Shown here: positions 51,693 to 61,358 of the stretch, piece by piece
Numbering within the stretch: position 1 is the stretch's first letter
Layout: each line of letters opens with the position of its first letter
Assembly (NCBI RefSeq): GCF_027627455.1
Contig: NZ_CP115483.1
Location: 620,001 to 684,000, forward strand
Direction of reading: 5' to 3'
DNA: 64,000 bases
Origin: Sphingobacterium sp. SYP-B4668
GTDB taxonomy: Bacteria; Bacteroidota; Bacteroidia; Sphingobacteriales; Sphingobacteriaceae
Notes under the pieces: model-generated
What the model was told of the DNA's origin: nothing
Databases searched by the model: none
The model's input: the letters and a program-made list of their open reading frames with translations, nothing else
Made by a program: the position numbers and the translations under genes

Positions 51693-52043
51693 ATGAATTT
51701 ACGATATAGTCTTTTGTTTGCGATCGGCCTAGTGCTGGCCGTGAATGTTGAGGGGCAGGAGCTTGCACCGTTGCCTGCGAAGGTTAAGAAGAGTCTTGTT
51801 GGCCAGCAAGACTCAATAGCGTTGCCTGATACCTCTGCAGGGGATGTTGTGGCCGTTTATTATTCTAAGATGAAACCACCCGAGGATCGGAACAACATGC
51901 CCGTAAAGAAATTGTATGGTCGTGATTCGGCGAATATGCCGGGTACGGAAAAATTAGCTGAAATCGATCAGCAGGAGATCGATAAGATACAAAAGTTTAC
52001 TCCAAAGCTTTTATTAGAGGAGAAAAGGGTAATAAAAAAATAG
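51693..52043 (+). CDS. Secreted hypothetical protein
   Basis: 116 residues: signal peptide (LLFAIGLVLAVNVEGQ), then a small, polar, likely periplasmic protein with LPAKVKKSLVGQQDS and KLYGRDSANMPGTEKL stretches. I recognise no family. It is divergent from the histidine kinase (131 bases between starts) and convergent with pyruvate kinase; a stimulus-related role in the kinase system is only positional guesswork. Confidence 0.65.
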   Translation: MNLRYSLLFAIGLVLAVNVEGQELAPLPAKVKKSLVGQQDSIALPDTSAGDVVAVYYSKMKPPEDRNNMPVKKLYGRDSANMPGTEKLAEIDQQEIDKIQKFTPKLLLEEKRVIKK

Positions 52044-52069
52044 GCGATTGAATTTTTCCAATCGCCTAT
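52040..52069. terminator. Bidirectional intrinsic terminator
   Basis: Perfect 11-bp stem ATAGGCGATTG (52040-52050) / CAATCGCCTAT (52059-52069), with A-run before and T-rich after; shared by the 116-residue protein gene and pyruvate kinase. Confidence 0.82.
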
Positions 52070-52075
52070 TCTCAA

Positions 52076-53506
52076 TTATTTTACTTCCGAAACTCGGATA
52101 GTATTTGTACGTCCTTTTTCGTGTAAAGGTGTAGATGATGTGTTAATCACAATTTGTCCTTTTGATACTAGATTTTTCTCCGTTAAGAGCGTGTTTACAT
52201 CTTGGATAGTTCCATCAGTACTTTCAAATTTTTCGTAAACAAATGCTCGAACACCCCAAACAAGGCTGAGCGAACGTAACAAATGTTTGTTGCCAGTGAA
52301 GATGTAGATATCAGCATCTGGTCTATAGCTTGATATTTCAAATGCTGTGTATCCAGATGATGTCATGACTGCAATTGCGGAAGCTTTAGTTTTTTGCGCT
52401 AAGAAAATAGAGGAACCGCAAATTGCATCTGGAATTTTAGTCAAATCGGTGTTTTGGTCACTCTTGTCACTATAGTAGTTGTAAGAAGTACGCTCAACAT
52501 GTACGATGATTTTAGTCATTGTCTCAATAACAATTTCTGGGAATTCACCTACAGATGTTTCTCCACTCAACATTACCGCATCTGCACCATCGAGTACGGA
52601 ATTGGCAACGTCGTTAACTTCGGCACGAGTAGGACGAGGAGTTGTAATCATGCTTTCGAGCATTTGGGTAGCGATGATTACTGGTTTTGAAAGGTCACGA
52701 CATTTTTGAACAATGATTTTTTGTAAGCCAGGGACTTCTTCCATAGGCATTTCGACACCTAGGTCACCACGAGCTACCATGATACTGTCAGTGGCTTCTA
52801 TAATGGCATCTATATTTTCAATTGCTTCTGGTTTTTCAATCTTTGCAATGATGCGAGCGTGGCTGCCCTTTTGTTTAATGATTTCTTTACATTGGTAAAT
52901 GTCTTCTGCAGAGCGAACGAACGACATAGCAATCCAATCTGCGCCATGGTCAAGGGCAAAATTAAGGTTGTCCAAATCTTCTTCCGTCAGGGAAGGAATA
53001 GAAACCTTTGTGTTGGGCAGGTTGACTCCTTTTCTAGATGTCAATACACCGCCGTGTACAACCTCACAAATAACAGTATCTTTGTGATTGGTCGATAGGA
53101 CTCGCAGTTGGAGTTTTCCGTCGTCTAAAAGGATAATCTCATTCTCTTGGACGTCGTTCGGGAAATTTTCATAAGTGATATAGATACGTTTTTCATCTCC
53201 AATTAATTCTTGGGTAGTAATTTCTACCTGTGAACCATTGATTAAGATGGCACCGCCCTCTTTCATTTTGCCAATTCGGATTTTAGGTCCTTGAAGATCT
53301 GCAAGGATAGCTACATTAAATCCTGTTTCAGCGTTTATTTCGTTAATCGTGTTGATCACTTTTAAGTGATCCTCTTGACTTCCATGGGAAAAATTAAGTC
53401 GACATACATCGACTCCTTTGGCAATCATGTTCGTTAGAACAGTTTTATCTGCCGATGCCGGTCCAAGGGTTGCTACTATTTTGGTCCGTTTTTGAACTTT
53501 TTTCAT
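52076..53506 (-). CDS. pyk: Pyruvate kinase
   Basis: 476 residues. Motifs: TKIVATLGPAS, VCRLNFSHGS, active-site IIAKIEKPEAIEN (Lys), VARGDLGVEMP, and ATQMLESM. Makes pyruvate and ATP from phosphoenolpyruvate at the end of glycolysis. The IPExxxVDY gene lies upstream in the same direction, 181 bases away. Confidence 0.96.
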   Translation of the reverse strand: MKKVQKRTKIVATLGPASADKTVLTNMIAKGVDVCRLNFSHGSQEDHLKVINTINEINAETGFNVAILADLQGPKIRIGKMKEGGAILINGSQVEITTQELIGDEKRIYITYENFPNDVQENEIILLDDGKLQLRVLSTNHKDTVICEVVHGGVLTSRKGVNLPNTKVSIPSLTEEDLDNLNFALDHGADWIAMSFVRSAEDIYQCKEIIKQKGSHARIIAKIEKPEAIENIDAIIEATDSIMVARGDLGVEMPMEEVPGLQKIIVQKCRDLSKPVIIATQMLESMITTPRPTRAEVNDVANSVLDGADAVMLSGETSVGEFPEIVIETMTKIIVHVERTSYNYYSDKSDQNTDLTKIPDAICGSSIFLAQKTKASAIAVMTSSGYTAFEISSYRPDADIYIFTGNKHLLRSLSLVWGVRAFVYEKFESTDGTIQDVNTLLTEKNLVSKGQIVINTSSTPLHEKGRTNTIRVSEVK

Positions 53507-53687
53507 CCTTTATTTTTTTTAATTGTTGATGAGCGGTCGTCCGATTAATCGGGGGCTGCTTCATGTAATGTTTTTTAATATCTATCTGATTACTATTCCG
53601 TGTATTTGCATTAAATAAAAGAAATAGCGTCTTTCTTTTCTCGTTTATAAATTTGGAGTGTAGAATGTACACCTTTGGAAAAGAGTG

Positions 53688-54194
53688 CTAAAATATGAGA
53701 TTTTCTTTAGATTTCAATATTTTAGGAACTATTTCTTTTACCATTATGATATCATTTATTCTATTTATTTGTTGAATTAGTGTATTTAGATCGTCCTCAT
53801 GTATAAAATGTTTGATGACCATAAAGAAATCAAAATTGGCGATTTCAGGTATCAATATCCCTCCTTCGAGGCTTCTGTTGTTAATCAGGTAGTATTCGTA
53901 TTCATAGTTTGGGTCACAATCTCTATATATTGCAAAATGGTGTTTTAATGCTGGTTTTTTATTTCGGCTTTTTTCTTGTATGATATGGTATTCGTATTCC
54001 TCTTTTGGGCCTTCCTTCGAATTTCCCTTGTGGTCCAGGTCACTTTCTTTTCCATAGATAAAGCGTAAGCCGGTGTTTTTATTTAAGAAATGGCAAAGTC
54101 TGTAATCCCGTAAAGGGGAACTGATTCCAAGGAGAACAAAATCGAGTTCTTCCTCCATGTCCATTTCCAATTTAAATACTGTTATTTTGTTCAA
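53688..54194 (-). CDS. IPExxxVDY-family protein
   Basis: 168 residues with the family motif in the form IPEIANFDFFMV, a known Bacteroidota family of unknown function. Starts with TTG at 54192-54194 preceding NKITVFKLEMDM. Soluble, no signal peptide. It commonly neighbours pyruvate kinase and acp/fabF/rnc genes, as here, but I cannot name a role. Confidence 0.78.
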   Translation of the reverse strand: MNKITVFKLEMDMEEELDFVLLGISSPLRDYRLCHFLNKNTGLRFIYGKESDLDHKGNSKEGPKEEYEYHIIQEKSRNKKPALKHHFAIYRDCDPNYEYEYYLINNRSLEGGILIPEIANFDFFMVIKHFIHEDDLNTLIQQINRINDIIMVKEIVPKILKSKENLIF

Positions 54195-54365
54195 TTTTGA
54201 CGCTAAGTTTTGTACGAAAATACTATAATTTCGTGTATCTTGCGGAGATTCTATGTAAAATTTGCATTAAGAAAAGCGAATGTTTGTAAATAAAGCTAAA
54301 AGTTAGTATTATTGGATAGGATTAAGTATTAGCTCATTAGTGTATGTTTAATGGGTTAAAATCCT

Positions 54366-54373
54366 TATTTTTG
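54366..54373 (+). promoter_or_regulatory. -7 box TATTTTTG before acpP
   Basis: TAnnTTTG match, 86 bases before the acpP ATG (54460). No certain -33 box. Likely promoter of acpP-fabF-rnc. The leader between shows nothing further. Confidence 0.4.
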
Positions 54374-54459
54374 CAGTGCCAAAAAATCAAAAGGGTTTGA
54401 TAATTGGTGAAATTTAATTTTCTTTGCACAGATTTATTAAACAATTAAACTATAAAATC

Positions 54460-54696
54460 ATGTCAGATATCGCTTCAAGAGTAAAAGCAATTATCGTTGA
54501 AAAACTAGGTGTTGATGAGAACGAAGTTACACCAGAGGCTTCATTCACCAATGATTTAGGTGCTGATTCACTTGACACTGTTGAGTTAATCATGGAGTTT
54601 GAAAAAGAATTCAACGTGGCTATTCCTGATGACCAAGCTGAAAACATTGGCACAGTAGGTCAAGCAATCGCTTATTTAGAAAAAAACGTTAACTAA
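54460..54696 (+). CDS. acpP: Acyl carrier protein
   Basis: 78 residues from the ATG at 54460, the usual size; an in-frame TTG at 54424 is rejected. Phosphopantetheine attachment in [11 protein letters not shown] (Ser). Carries acyl chains in fatty acid synthesis; followed by fabF after 27 bases. Confidence 0.97.
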   Translation: MSDIASRVKAIIVEKLGVDENEVTPEASFTNDLGADSLDTVELIMEFEKEFNVAIPDDQAENIGTVGQAIAYLEKNVN

Positions 54697-54723
54697 CTAA
54701 TTTAATTAGGCCAATCATCATAA

Positions 54724-55977
54724 ATGGAGCTTAAAAGAGTAGTAGTAACAGGGTTAGGCGCTCTTACACCACTTGGCAATACCGTTCCCGCTTATTGGGA
54801 AGGATTGATAAATGGTGTAAGCGGTGCTGCTCCTATTACAAGATTTGACGCATCGAAATTCAAGACTCAGTTTGCGTGCGAAGTGAAAGGATTCGATCCA
54901 CATGATTTTATGGATCGTAAGGAAGCTCGTAAAGTTGACCCTTTTGTACAGTATGCTATTGCCTCATCTGATGAAGCAATCAAGGATGCTGGTTTAGTTT
55001 TTGAAAATTTAGATACGAATCGTATCGGAGTTATTTGGGGGTCGGGAATTGGTGGTTTGACTACTTTTGCTGACGAGGTGGCAAGTTTTGCCAAAGGAGA
55101 TGGAACACCCCGTTTTAATCCTTTCTTCATCCCGAAGATGCTTGTAGATATTGCTCCTGGACATATTTCTATGCGACATGGTCTTCGCGGACCGAATTTT
55201 TCTGCTGTTTCGGCATGTGCTTCGGCGACAAATGCTATGATTGATGCTTTTAACTATATTCGTATGGGAAAAGCTGATGTCATTGTTACAGGAGGATCGG
55301 AAGCAACCATTAATGAGGCTGGAATAGGCGGATTTAATGCGATGCATGCGCTGTCAACAAGAAATGATGATCCTAAAACTGCATCTCGTCCTTTTGATAA
55401 GGACCGTGATGGCTTTGTTTCGGGCGAAGGTTCTGGTGCGATTATATTAGAGAGCCTAGAACATGCGCTAGCTCGCGGAGCTAAGATTTATGCTGAGGTT
55501 GGTGGTGGTGGTATGAGTGCTGATGCACATCATATTACAGCATCTCATCCCGAAGGATTAGGGGCCAAGCTCGCCATGACTATGGCTGTAAAGGATGCCG
55601 AATTAGATTTCTCGGATATCGATTACATTAATGTGCATGGAACTTCTACTCCTGTAGGTGATATTAGTGAGACTAAAGCAATTGTAGATTTGTTCGGTGA
55701 ACATGCTTATAGATTGAATATCAGTTCTACCAAGTCGATGACAGGTCACCTTTTGGGAGCTGCCGGCGCGATAGAGTCAATTGCTTCAATTTTAGCGGTT
55801 CAACACGATATTGTGCCTCCGACAATCAACCATTTTACTGATGATCCTGAGTTGGATAATCGATTGAATTTCACTTTCAATACAGCTCAGAAGAGACAAG
55901 TAAATGCTGCAATGAGTAATACTTTTGGATTTGGTGGACACAATGCTACTGTTATTTTTAAAAAATATCAGCCATAG
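54724..55977 (+). CDS. fabF: 3-oxoacyl-ACP synthase II
   Basis: 417 residues. Condensing enzyme: active-site Cys in SAVSACASATNAM, His pair in NVHGTSTPVGD and STKSMTGHLLGAAG, and GFGGHNATVIF at the end. It elongates acyl-ACP using malonyl-ACP in fatty acid synthesis. Between acpP and rnc in a classical cluster. Confidence 0.96.
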   Translation: MELKRVVVTGLGALTPLGNTVPAYWEGLINGVSGAAPITRFDASKFKTQFACEVKGFDPHDFMDRKEARKVDPFVQYAIASSDEAIKDAGLVFENLDTNRIGVIWGSGIGGLTTFADEVASFAKGDGTPRFNPFFIPKMLVDIAPGHISMRHGLRGPNFSAVSACASATNAMIDAFNYIRMGKADVIVTGGSEATINEAGIGGFNAMHALSTRNDDPKTASRPFDKDRDGFVSGEGSGAIILESLEHALARGAKIYAEVGGGGMSADAHHITASHPEGLGAKLAMTMAVKDAELDFSDIDYINVHGTSTPVGDISETKAIVDLFGEHAYRLNISSTKSMTGHLLGAAGAIESIASILAVQHDIVPPTINHFTDDPELDNRLNFTFNTAQKRQVNAAMSNTFGFGGHNATVIFKKYQP

Positions 55978-56048
55978 TTCCCATAGATAGTGGAGAGAGT
56001 TTAAACAGTGAAGACTAGCTTTTTTCTCTCTATATTTTTTTGAGCAGC

Positions 56049-56789
56049 ATGCCCTTCTTGTGGATTTATAATTTGTATTTCTCACCGCATAGAATATATG
56101 TGCGGAAACTGAAAAACCTTCTTGGGTTCGTCCCTGATAATGTACGGCTATATCAGATGGCTTTTAGGCACAAGTCTGTGGCCGTGGCAATTAAGGAAGG
56201 TGCAAAAAATAGCAACGAGCGGTTAGAGTTTTTGGGTGATGCTGTCTTAGGTTCGGTAGTTGCTGAGCTCTTGTTTAAGAAGTATCCGTATAAGGACGAA
56301 GGATTTTTGACCGAAATGCGGTCAAAAATCGTTAGTCGTGTGAATTTGAATCAACTTTCCCGCAAGCTGGGGTTGAATGAATTAATACAGTACGATGCGC
56401 GTATGATTAGCTTTCCAAATAAGCAAGGCTCTTTGCTTGGAGACGCTTTTGAAGCACTAATCGGAGCCGTATATCTGGATAAAGGGTACCAATTTACTCG
56501 AAGTTTCCTTCTAAATAGAATTATCAAGCCACATGTTGATATTCAGCTTTTGGAAATGACGGAAACAAACTTTAAGAGCCGCCTAATAGAATGGTGTCAA
56601 CATTTGGGTAAGGAGGTGCATTTTACACAGATTGACAATCCAGAAGGTGAGTCTGCTAAAATGTTCAGCATTCAGGCCGTTGTTGATAAAGAGGTTTGTG
56701 GAATAGGGCGTGACTTTAATAAGAAGAGTGCCGAAAAGCTTGCCGCCGAAAAGGCCTGTGAGTACCTCAAAATCTTCGAAGTCGAATAA
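56049..56789 (+). CDS. rnc: Ribonuclease III
   Basis: 246 residues from ATG 56049; TTG 56040 in the same frame is possible but less likely. RNase III signature NERLEFLGDAVLG with acidic residues, GDAFEALIGAVYLDKG, and a C-terminal dsRBD (NPEGESAKMFSIQAVV, KSAEKLAAEKACEYL). Processes rRNA and double-stranded RNA. Completes the acpP-fabF-rnc cluster. Confidence 0.94.
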   Translation: MPFLWIYNLYFSPHRIYVRKLKNLLGFVPDNVRLYQMAFRHKSVAVAIKEGAKNSNERLEFLGDAVLGSVVAELLFKKYPYKDEGFLTEMRSKIVSRVNLNQLSRKLGLNELIQYDARMISFPNKQGSLLGDAFEALIGAVYLDKGYQFTRSFLLNRIIKPHVDIQLLEMTETNFKSRLIEWCQHLGKEVHFTQIDNPEGESAKMFSIQAVVDKEVCGIGRDFNKKSAEKLAAEKACEYLKIFEVE

Positions 56790-56842
56790 ACTAAATTTAC
56801 GATTAACCTTTCTCTCCTTTCTTAAATTTCAATTTGATACCT

Positions 56843-56850
56843 TACCTTTG
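56843..56850 (+). promoter_or_regulatory. -7 box TACCTTTG just before hisS
   Basis: TAnnTTTG match ending 8 bases before the hisS ATG; implies a very short leader. No clear -33 box. Confidence 0.35.
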
Positions 56851-56858
56851 TCGTCATT

Positions 56859-58241
56859 ATGGCAATAGTAAAACCATCCTTGGCTAAAGGTACGCGTGAT
56901 TTTTCACCGGCCGAAATGAGCAAACGTAATTATATCTTTGATACCCTTAAATCAGTATTCCGCAAATACGGGTATCAAGAAATCCAAACACCTTCTTTTG
57001 AGAATTTGCAAACATTAACCGGTAAGTACGGTGATGAGGGGGATAAGTTGATTTTTAAAATTTTAAATTCTGGTGATTTTCTGAACAAAGCACCGGATTT
57101 GTTATTGCATGAACGCGCATCCAATAAATTAATTCCACATATTTCAGAGAAAGCATTACGGTATGATTTGACGGTTCCTTTTGCGCGTTATGTGGTCATG
57201 CGTCAAAATGAGATAGCATTGCCATTTAAGCGATTTCAAATTCAACCGGTATGGCGTGCGGATCGTCCACAACGTGGACGCTATCGGGAGTTTTTTCAGT
57301 GTGATGTGGATGTTGTAGGGTCGGATAGCTTATTGAACGAGGCCGAATTTGTGCTGATTTATCATGAGGCATTAAAGGCACTTGGTCTGAATGATTTTAC
57401 CATTAAAATCAATAATCGTAAAGTGCTATCAGGCATTGCTGAAATTCTTGGCAAACCTGAGTTGATTGTCGATATGACTGTTGCTATCGATAAGTTGGAT
57501 AAAATTGGGCTGGAGGGTGTTAACAAGGAGCTGTTAGCGCGTGGTTTTACTAGTGAGGATTTGAACGTTTTGCGTCCCATTATTTTGTTGGAAGGCTCGA
57601 CTTCTTCAAAAATCGAACAGTTGAAGGAAGTGTTGGGTAGTTCGGAGATAGGATTGCGAGGTATCTCGGAATTGGAAGAGGTATTTGATTATTTAAATAG
57701 CCTGGATGTTTCTCAAGAGGTATTCGGTCAATTTGTTGAGCTGGATATAACGCTTGCTCGTGGGCTGAACTACTATACGGGGAGTATTTTCGAAGTGAAG
57801 ACCAATGAGGTTGCCATGGGGAGTATAGGCGGAGGGGGGCGTTATGATGATTTGACTGGTATGTTTGGTTTGAAGGGCTTGACAGGAGTGGGGGTGTCAT
57901 TTGGAGCTGATCGTATTTACGACGTCCTAGAGGAGCTTGGCCTCTATCCTGAAAATGAGTCTGTAAATACGAAGTTGCTGATTATCAATTTCGATAAAGC
58001 GACGGAGGCATTTACGCTTCCTTTGGTGCACCGATTGCGGAAGGCCGGTGTAGCAACGGAGTTATATCCACAGGCTGCCAAGCTTAAGAAGCAAATGAGC
58101 TATGCTGATGATAAGCGGATTCCTTTTGTGTTGCTTGTTGGAGAAGAAGAGGTGTCTTCGGGATTACTTTCCTTAAAAGATATGGAGACTGGTGCGCAAC
58201 AGAAAATAACAGAAGACGAGCTAATGAAGCTGTTAAAATAG
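56859..58241 (+). CDS. hisS: Histidyl-tRNA synthetase
   Basis: 460 residues, class II synthetase. Motif 1 around YGYQEIQTPSFEN, motif 2 with YRPQRGRYREFFQCDVD, histidine-specific LARGLNYYTGSIFEV and motif 3 GGGGRYDDLTGMFG; C-terminal anticodon-binding domain ends in PFVLLVGEEEV. Attaches histidine to tRNA-His. A strong terminator follows. Confidence 0.96.
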   Translation: MAIVKPSLAKGTRDFSPAEMSKRNYIFDTLKSVFRKYGYQEIQTPSFENLQTLTGKYGDEGDKLIFKILNSGDFLNKAPDLLLHERASNKLIPHISEKALRYDLTVPFARYVVMRQNEIALPFKRFQIQPVWRADRPQRGRYREFFQCDVDVVGSDSLLNEAEFVLIYHEALKALGLNDFTIKINNRKVLSGIAEILGKPELIVDMTVAIDKLDKIGLEGVNKELLARGFTSEDLNVLRPIILLEGSTSSKIEQLKEVLGSSEIGLRGISELEEVFDYLNSLDVSQEVFGQFVELDITLARGLNYYTGSIFEVKTNEVAMGSIGGGGRYDDLTGMFGLKGLTGVGVSFGADRIYDVLEELGLYPENESVNTKLLIINFDKATEAFTLPLVHRLRKAGVATELYPQAAKLKKQMSYADDKRIPFVLLVGEEEVSSGLLSLKDMETGAQQKITEDELMKLLK

Positions 58242-58262
58242 CAGCTGTAAGATAATAGTTTT

Positions 58263-58309
58263 GCAAAGCGACCATTTGATGAAATAATCAAATGGTCGCT
58301 TTGCTTTTT
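58263..58309 (+). terminator. Strong intrinsic terminator after hisS
   Basis: 18-bp perfect stem (58263-58280 with 58287-58304), 6-base loop, then TTTTT. Clear rho-independent structure. Confidence 0.92.
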
Positions 58310-58443
58310 GTAAAAATATATCGTTGAGTGTGAGGTGTTATCCTGATGTTAAAATTTGTTAATATGCTTTGAATCCTGTAATTGGATTGTTTTCGCACTG
58401 TAATAAAATTGTGCTCGATAACAAAAATGTTGTAAATATTGAT

Positions 58444-58451
58444 TAGATTTG
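58444..58451 (+). promoter_or_regulatory. -7 box TAGATTTG before pdhA
   Basis: TAnnTTTG match, 33 bases before the pdhA ATG (58485). No good -33 box at the expected distance. Confidence 0.4.
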
Positions 58452-58484
58452 TAGTCAGTTAAGTCAGAAATTCAATACTTGAAA

Positions 58485-59480
58485 ATGAGTTCAACACCTA
58501 TAACAAAAGAGACATATTTGGAGTGGTATAAATCCATGCTACTCATCCGTAAATTCGAGGAAAAAACAGGTCAACTTTATGGTCAACAAAAAATTCGTGG
58601 GTTCTGTCACCTTTATATCGGACAGGAAGCTGTAGTTGCGGGTACAATGTCCGTAATCGGACCTGAAGATTCGTTGATTACTGCGTATCGCGATCACGCA
58701 CATGCACTGGCAAAAGGCGTATCTGCAGATGCTTGTATGGCAGAAATGTATGGTAAGTCAACTGGCTGTTCTAAAGGTAAAGGTGGTTCTATGCACTTTT
58801 TCTCAAAGGAACATAAGATGATGGGTGGACATGGTATCGTTGGTGGACAAATTCCATTGGGAGCCGGTATTGCTTTTGCTGAGAAATATTTAGGAACAAA
58901 TAATGTAAACGTTTGTTATATGGGTGACGGAGCGGTGCGTCAGGGAGCTTTTAACGAAACTCTCAATATGGCTATGCTTTGGAAACTTCCTGTGATCTTT
59001 GTTTGTGAAAACAATGGTTATGCGATGGGTACTTCTGTTGAACGTACAACAAACATGATTGATATTTATAAGATGGGCCACGGTTTTGATATGCCTTCTG
59101 CAGCTGTAGATGGTATGGATGTGGTAGCGGTTCACAATGCGATGGACGAGGCTGTTCAACGTGCTCGTGCGGGTGAGGGGCCAACGTTCTTGGAAATCCG
59201 CACTTATCGGTACAAAGGACACTCGATGTCTGACCCTGCGAAGTATCGTACAAAGGAAGAGTTGGAAGAGTATAAAGGTCGTGATCCATTATTGGCTACG
59301 AAACATGCTATCTTGGAAAATAACTATGCTGATGATGCTTGGTTTGCAGCAGTAGAGGCCGATGTGAAGAAAGTTGTAGATGATTCTGTGAAATTTGCTG
59401 AAGAATCTCCTTTTCCTGATGCTTCTGAAATTTACAAAGACGTATACGTTCAAGAGGACTATCCTTTTGTGATGGATTAA
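58485..59480 (+). CDS. pdhA: Pyruvate dehydrogenase E1 component, alpha subunit
   Basis: 331 residues from ATG 58485. ThDP-binding motif GDGAVRQGAFNETLNMA, GGSMHFFSKEH, ENNGYAMGTSVERTT and YRYKGHSMSDPAKYR are the E1-alpha signatures. Decarboxylates pyruvate together with the beta subunit, which is not encoded next to it. Followed by the E2 gene after 38 bases. Confidence 0.95.
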   Translation: MSSTPITKETYLEWYKSMLLIRKFEEKTGQLYGQQKIRGFCHLYIGQEAVVAGTMSVIGPEDSLITAYRDHAHALAKGVSADACMAEMYGKSTGCSKGKGGSMHFFSKEHKMMGGHGIVGGQIPLGAGIAFAEKYLGTNNVNVCYMGDGAVRQGAFNETLNMAMLWKLPVIFVCENNGYAMGTSVERTTNMIDIYKMGHGFDMPSAAVDGMDVVAVHNAMDEAVQRARAGEGPTFLEIRTYRYKGHSMSDPAKYRTKEELEEYKGRDPLLATKHAILENNYADDAWFAAVEADVKKVVDDSVKFAEESPFPDASEIYKDVYVQEDYPFVMD

Positions 59481-59518
59481 TTGACAATTACTTTAACTAA
59501 ATATAATTAAGTAACGAA

Positions 59519-61150
59519 ATGGCTGAAGTAGTAAAAATGCCTAAAATGAGTGACACCATGACTGAAGGTGTTATTGCAAAATGGCACAAAAAAGTTGGTG
59601 ACAAAGTAAATTCCGGAGATCTCGTTGCCGAGATTGAAACCGATAAGGCGACGATGGATTTTGAATCCTATCAGGAAGGTACATTATTATATATCGGACC
59701 TAAAGAAGGCGAAGCTGTACCAATCGATGCCGTTATTGCTGTTCTTGGAGAAGAGGGAGAAGACTACAAAGCGTTATTAGACGGCGAGAGTGCTCCAGCT
59801 ACTGACGATAAAAAGGAAGAAAAGCAGGAAGAAGTATCTGCCCCGGCTGAAGAGTCTGGTGAGACAGTTAGCGCCGAAGATTTGGGTGTGACAGTCATTA
59901 CTATGCCTCTTTTGAGTGATACAATGACGGAGGGAGTAATTGCCCAGTGGAACTTTAAAATAGGTGATTCGATCAAATCTGACGATGCTATTGCAGATGT
60001 AGAGACCGATAAAGCTACGATGGAAGTGACAGCTTATGCTGAAGGTACATTATTGTACGTCGGATTAGAAGCAGGGCAAGCGGCCAAAGTAAATGATATT
60101 ATTGCCATCGTTGGCCCTGCGGGGACAGATGTGACTCCATTGTTGAATCAAAAATCTGCATCATCGAAAGCTCCAGTTGAAGCTAAAGAAACCAAGACTG
60201 AGGAACCTGCTAAAGCAGTAGCTGAAAGTACAACAACAGCTTCGTCTTCCTCAGATGATTCTAGAGTGAAGGCATCTCCATTGGCTCGTAAAATTGCTAA
60301 AGAAAAAGGAATTAACCTCAATGATGTAAAAGGTTCTGCGGATGGCGGACGTATTGTGAAGAAGGATGTTGAGTCATTTGTGCCGACAGCTAAGCCTGCG
60401 GCAGCCTCAGCGCCAAGTACCTCTGCTTCAGAAGCCAAGACAATCACGCTGCCAACATTTGTTGGGGAAGAACGTTATACAGAACAGCCTGTATCTCAGA
60501 TGCGCAAAACAATCGCGCGTCGTTTGGGAGAAAGCTTGTTTACTGCACCTCACTTCTATCTGACGATTAGCATTGATATGGATAATGCGATTGCTGCTAG
60601 AGCTCAAATAAACGAAGTGGCGCCAGTCAAGGTGTCATTCAATGATATTATCATCAAAGCAGCTGCCGTAGCTTTGAAAAAGCACCCGGCGGTGAACTCA
60701 TCATGGGGTGGAGATAAGATCCGCTTCAATGAGCATACAAATATCGGTGTGGCAATAGCTGTAGAAGATGGCTTATTGGTGCCTGTCGTTCGTTTTGCAG
60801 ATGGTAAATCGTTGTCTCATATATCAGCAGAGGTGAAAGATTTTGCTCAAAAAGCGAAGTCTAAGAAACTTCAACCCTCTGATTGGGAAGGGTCGACATT
60901 TACAGTGTCTAACTTAGGAATGTTTGGTATTGATGAATTTACATCAATTATCAATTCACCTGATGGCGCTATTCTTTCTGTCGGCGCTATTCAAGCAATA
61001 CCTGTCGTTAAAAACGGCGCCGTTGTTCCTGGAAATATTATGAAGTTGACTTTAGGATGTGATCATAGAGTTGTGGATGGGGCTACAGGAGCTGCCTTCC
61101 TTCAAACTTTGAAAGCATTGGTCGAAAATCCTGTTAGATTACTAGCATAA
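59519..61150 (+). CDS. pdhC: Pyruvate dehydrogenase E2 (dihydrolipoyl acetyltransferase), two lipoyl domains
   Basis: 543 residues. Two lipoyl domains (lipoyl Lys in ETDKATMDF, residue about 43, and ETDKATMEV, about 165), Ala/Lys/Glu-rich linkers, a peripheral-subunit-binding domain (SPLARKIAKEKGINLNDVKGS) and a catalytic CAT domain ending with the DHRVVDGA motif (His, Asp). Transfers acetyl groups to CoA in the core of the complex. Ends before a clear terminator. Confidence 0.95.
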   Translation: MAEVVKMPKMSDTMTEGVIAKWHKKVGDKVNSGDLVAEIETDKATMDFESYQEGTLLYIGPKEGEAVPIDAVIAVLGEEGEDYKALLDGESAPATDDKKEEKQEEVSAPAEESGETVSAEDLGVTVITMPLLSDTMTEGVIAQWNFKIGDSIKSDDAIADVETDKATMEVTAYAEGTLLYVGLEAGQAAKVNDIIAIVGPAGTDVTPLLNQKSASSKAPVEAKETKTEEPAKAVAESTTTASSSSDDSRVKASPLARKIAKEKGINLNDVKGSADGGRIVKKDVESFVPTAKPAAASAPSTSASEAKTITLPTFVGEERYTEQPVSQMRKTIARRLGESLFTAPHFYLTISIDMDNAIAARAQINEVAPVKVSFNDIIIKAAAVALKKHPAVNSSWGGDKIRFNEHTNIGVAIAVEDGLLVPVVRFADGKSLSHISAEVKDFAQKAKSKKLQPSDWEGSTFTVSNLGMFGIDEFTSIINSPDGAILSVGAIQAIPVVKNGAVVPGNIMKLTLGCDHRVVDGATGAAFLQTLKALVENPVRLLA

Positions 61151-61170
61151 TTACGGGATACCATTATATG

Positions 61171-61203
61171 AAAAGCCACTTTAGAAATAAAGTGGCTTTT
61201 TTT
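61171..61203 (+). terminator. Intrinsic terminator after pdhC
   Basis: Perfect stem AAAAGCCACTTT / AAAGTGGCTTTT (61171-61182 with 61189-61200), then TTT; 6-base loop. Confidence 0.88.
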
Positions 61204-61358
61204 GTTGGTGGCGACACCATTGGGTATGTTTTATTGAACGCTCAATTTGTATTGGTATTTGTGACATGATTTTATGAGCGTTTTATTTGGGGGTTACAGA
61301 CTAATTCGTTATTTTTTCACATTATAGATATATACCATAAAATTTTAAAGAAAAGCTA

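Noticed and set aside
55990..56040. Possible terminator between fabF and rnc
   Set aside because: Only a 6-bp GAGAGA-type stem with a 26-base loop; too weak, and the genes are classically co-transcribed.
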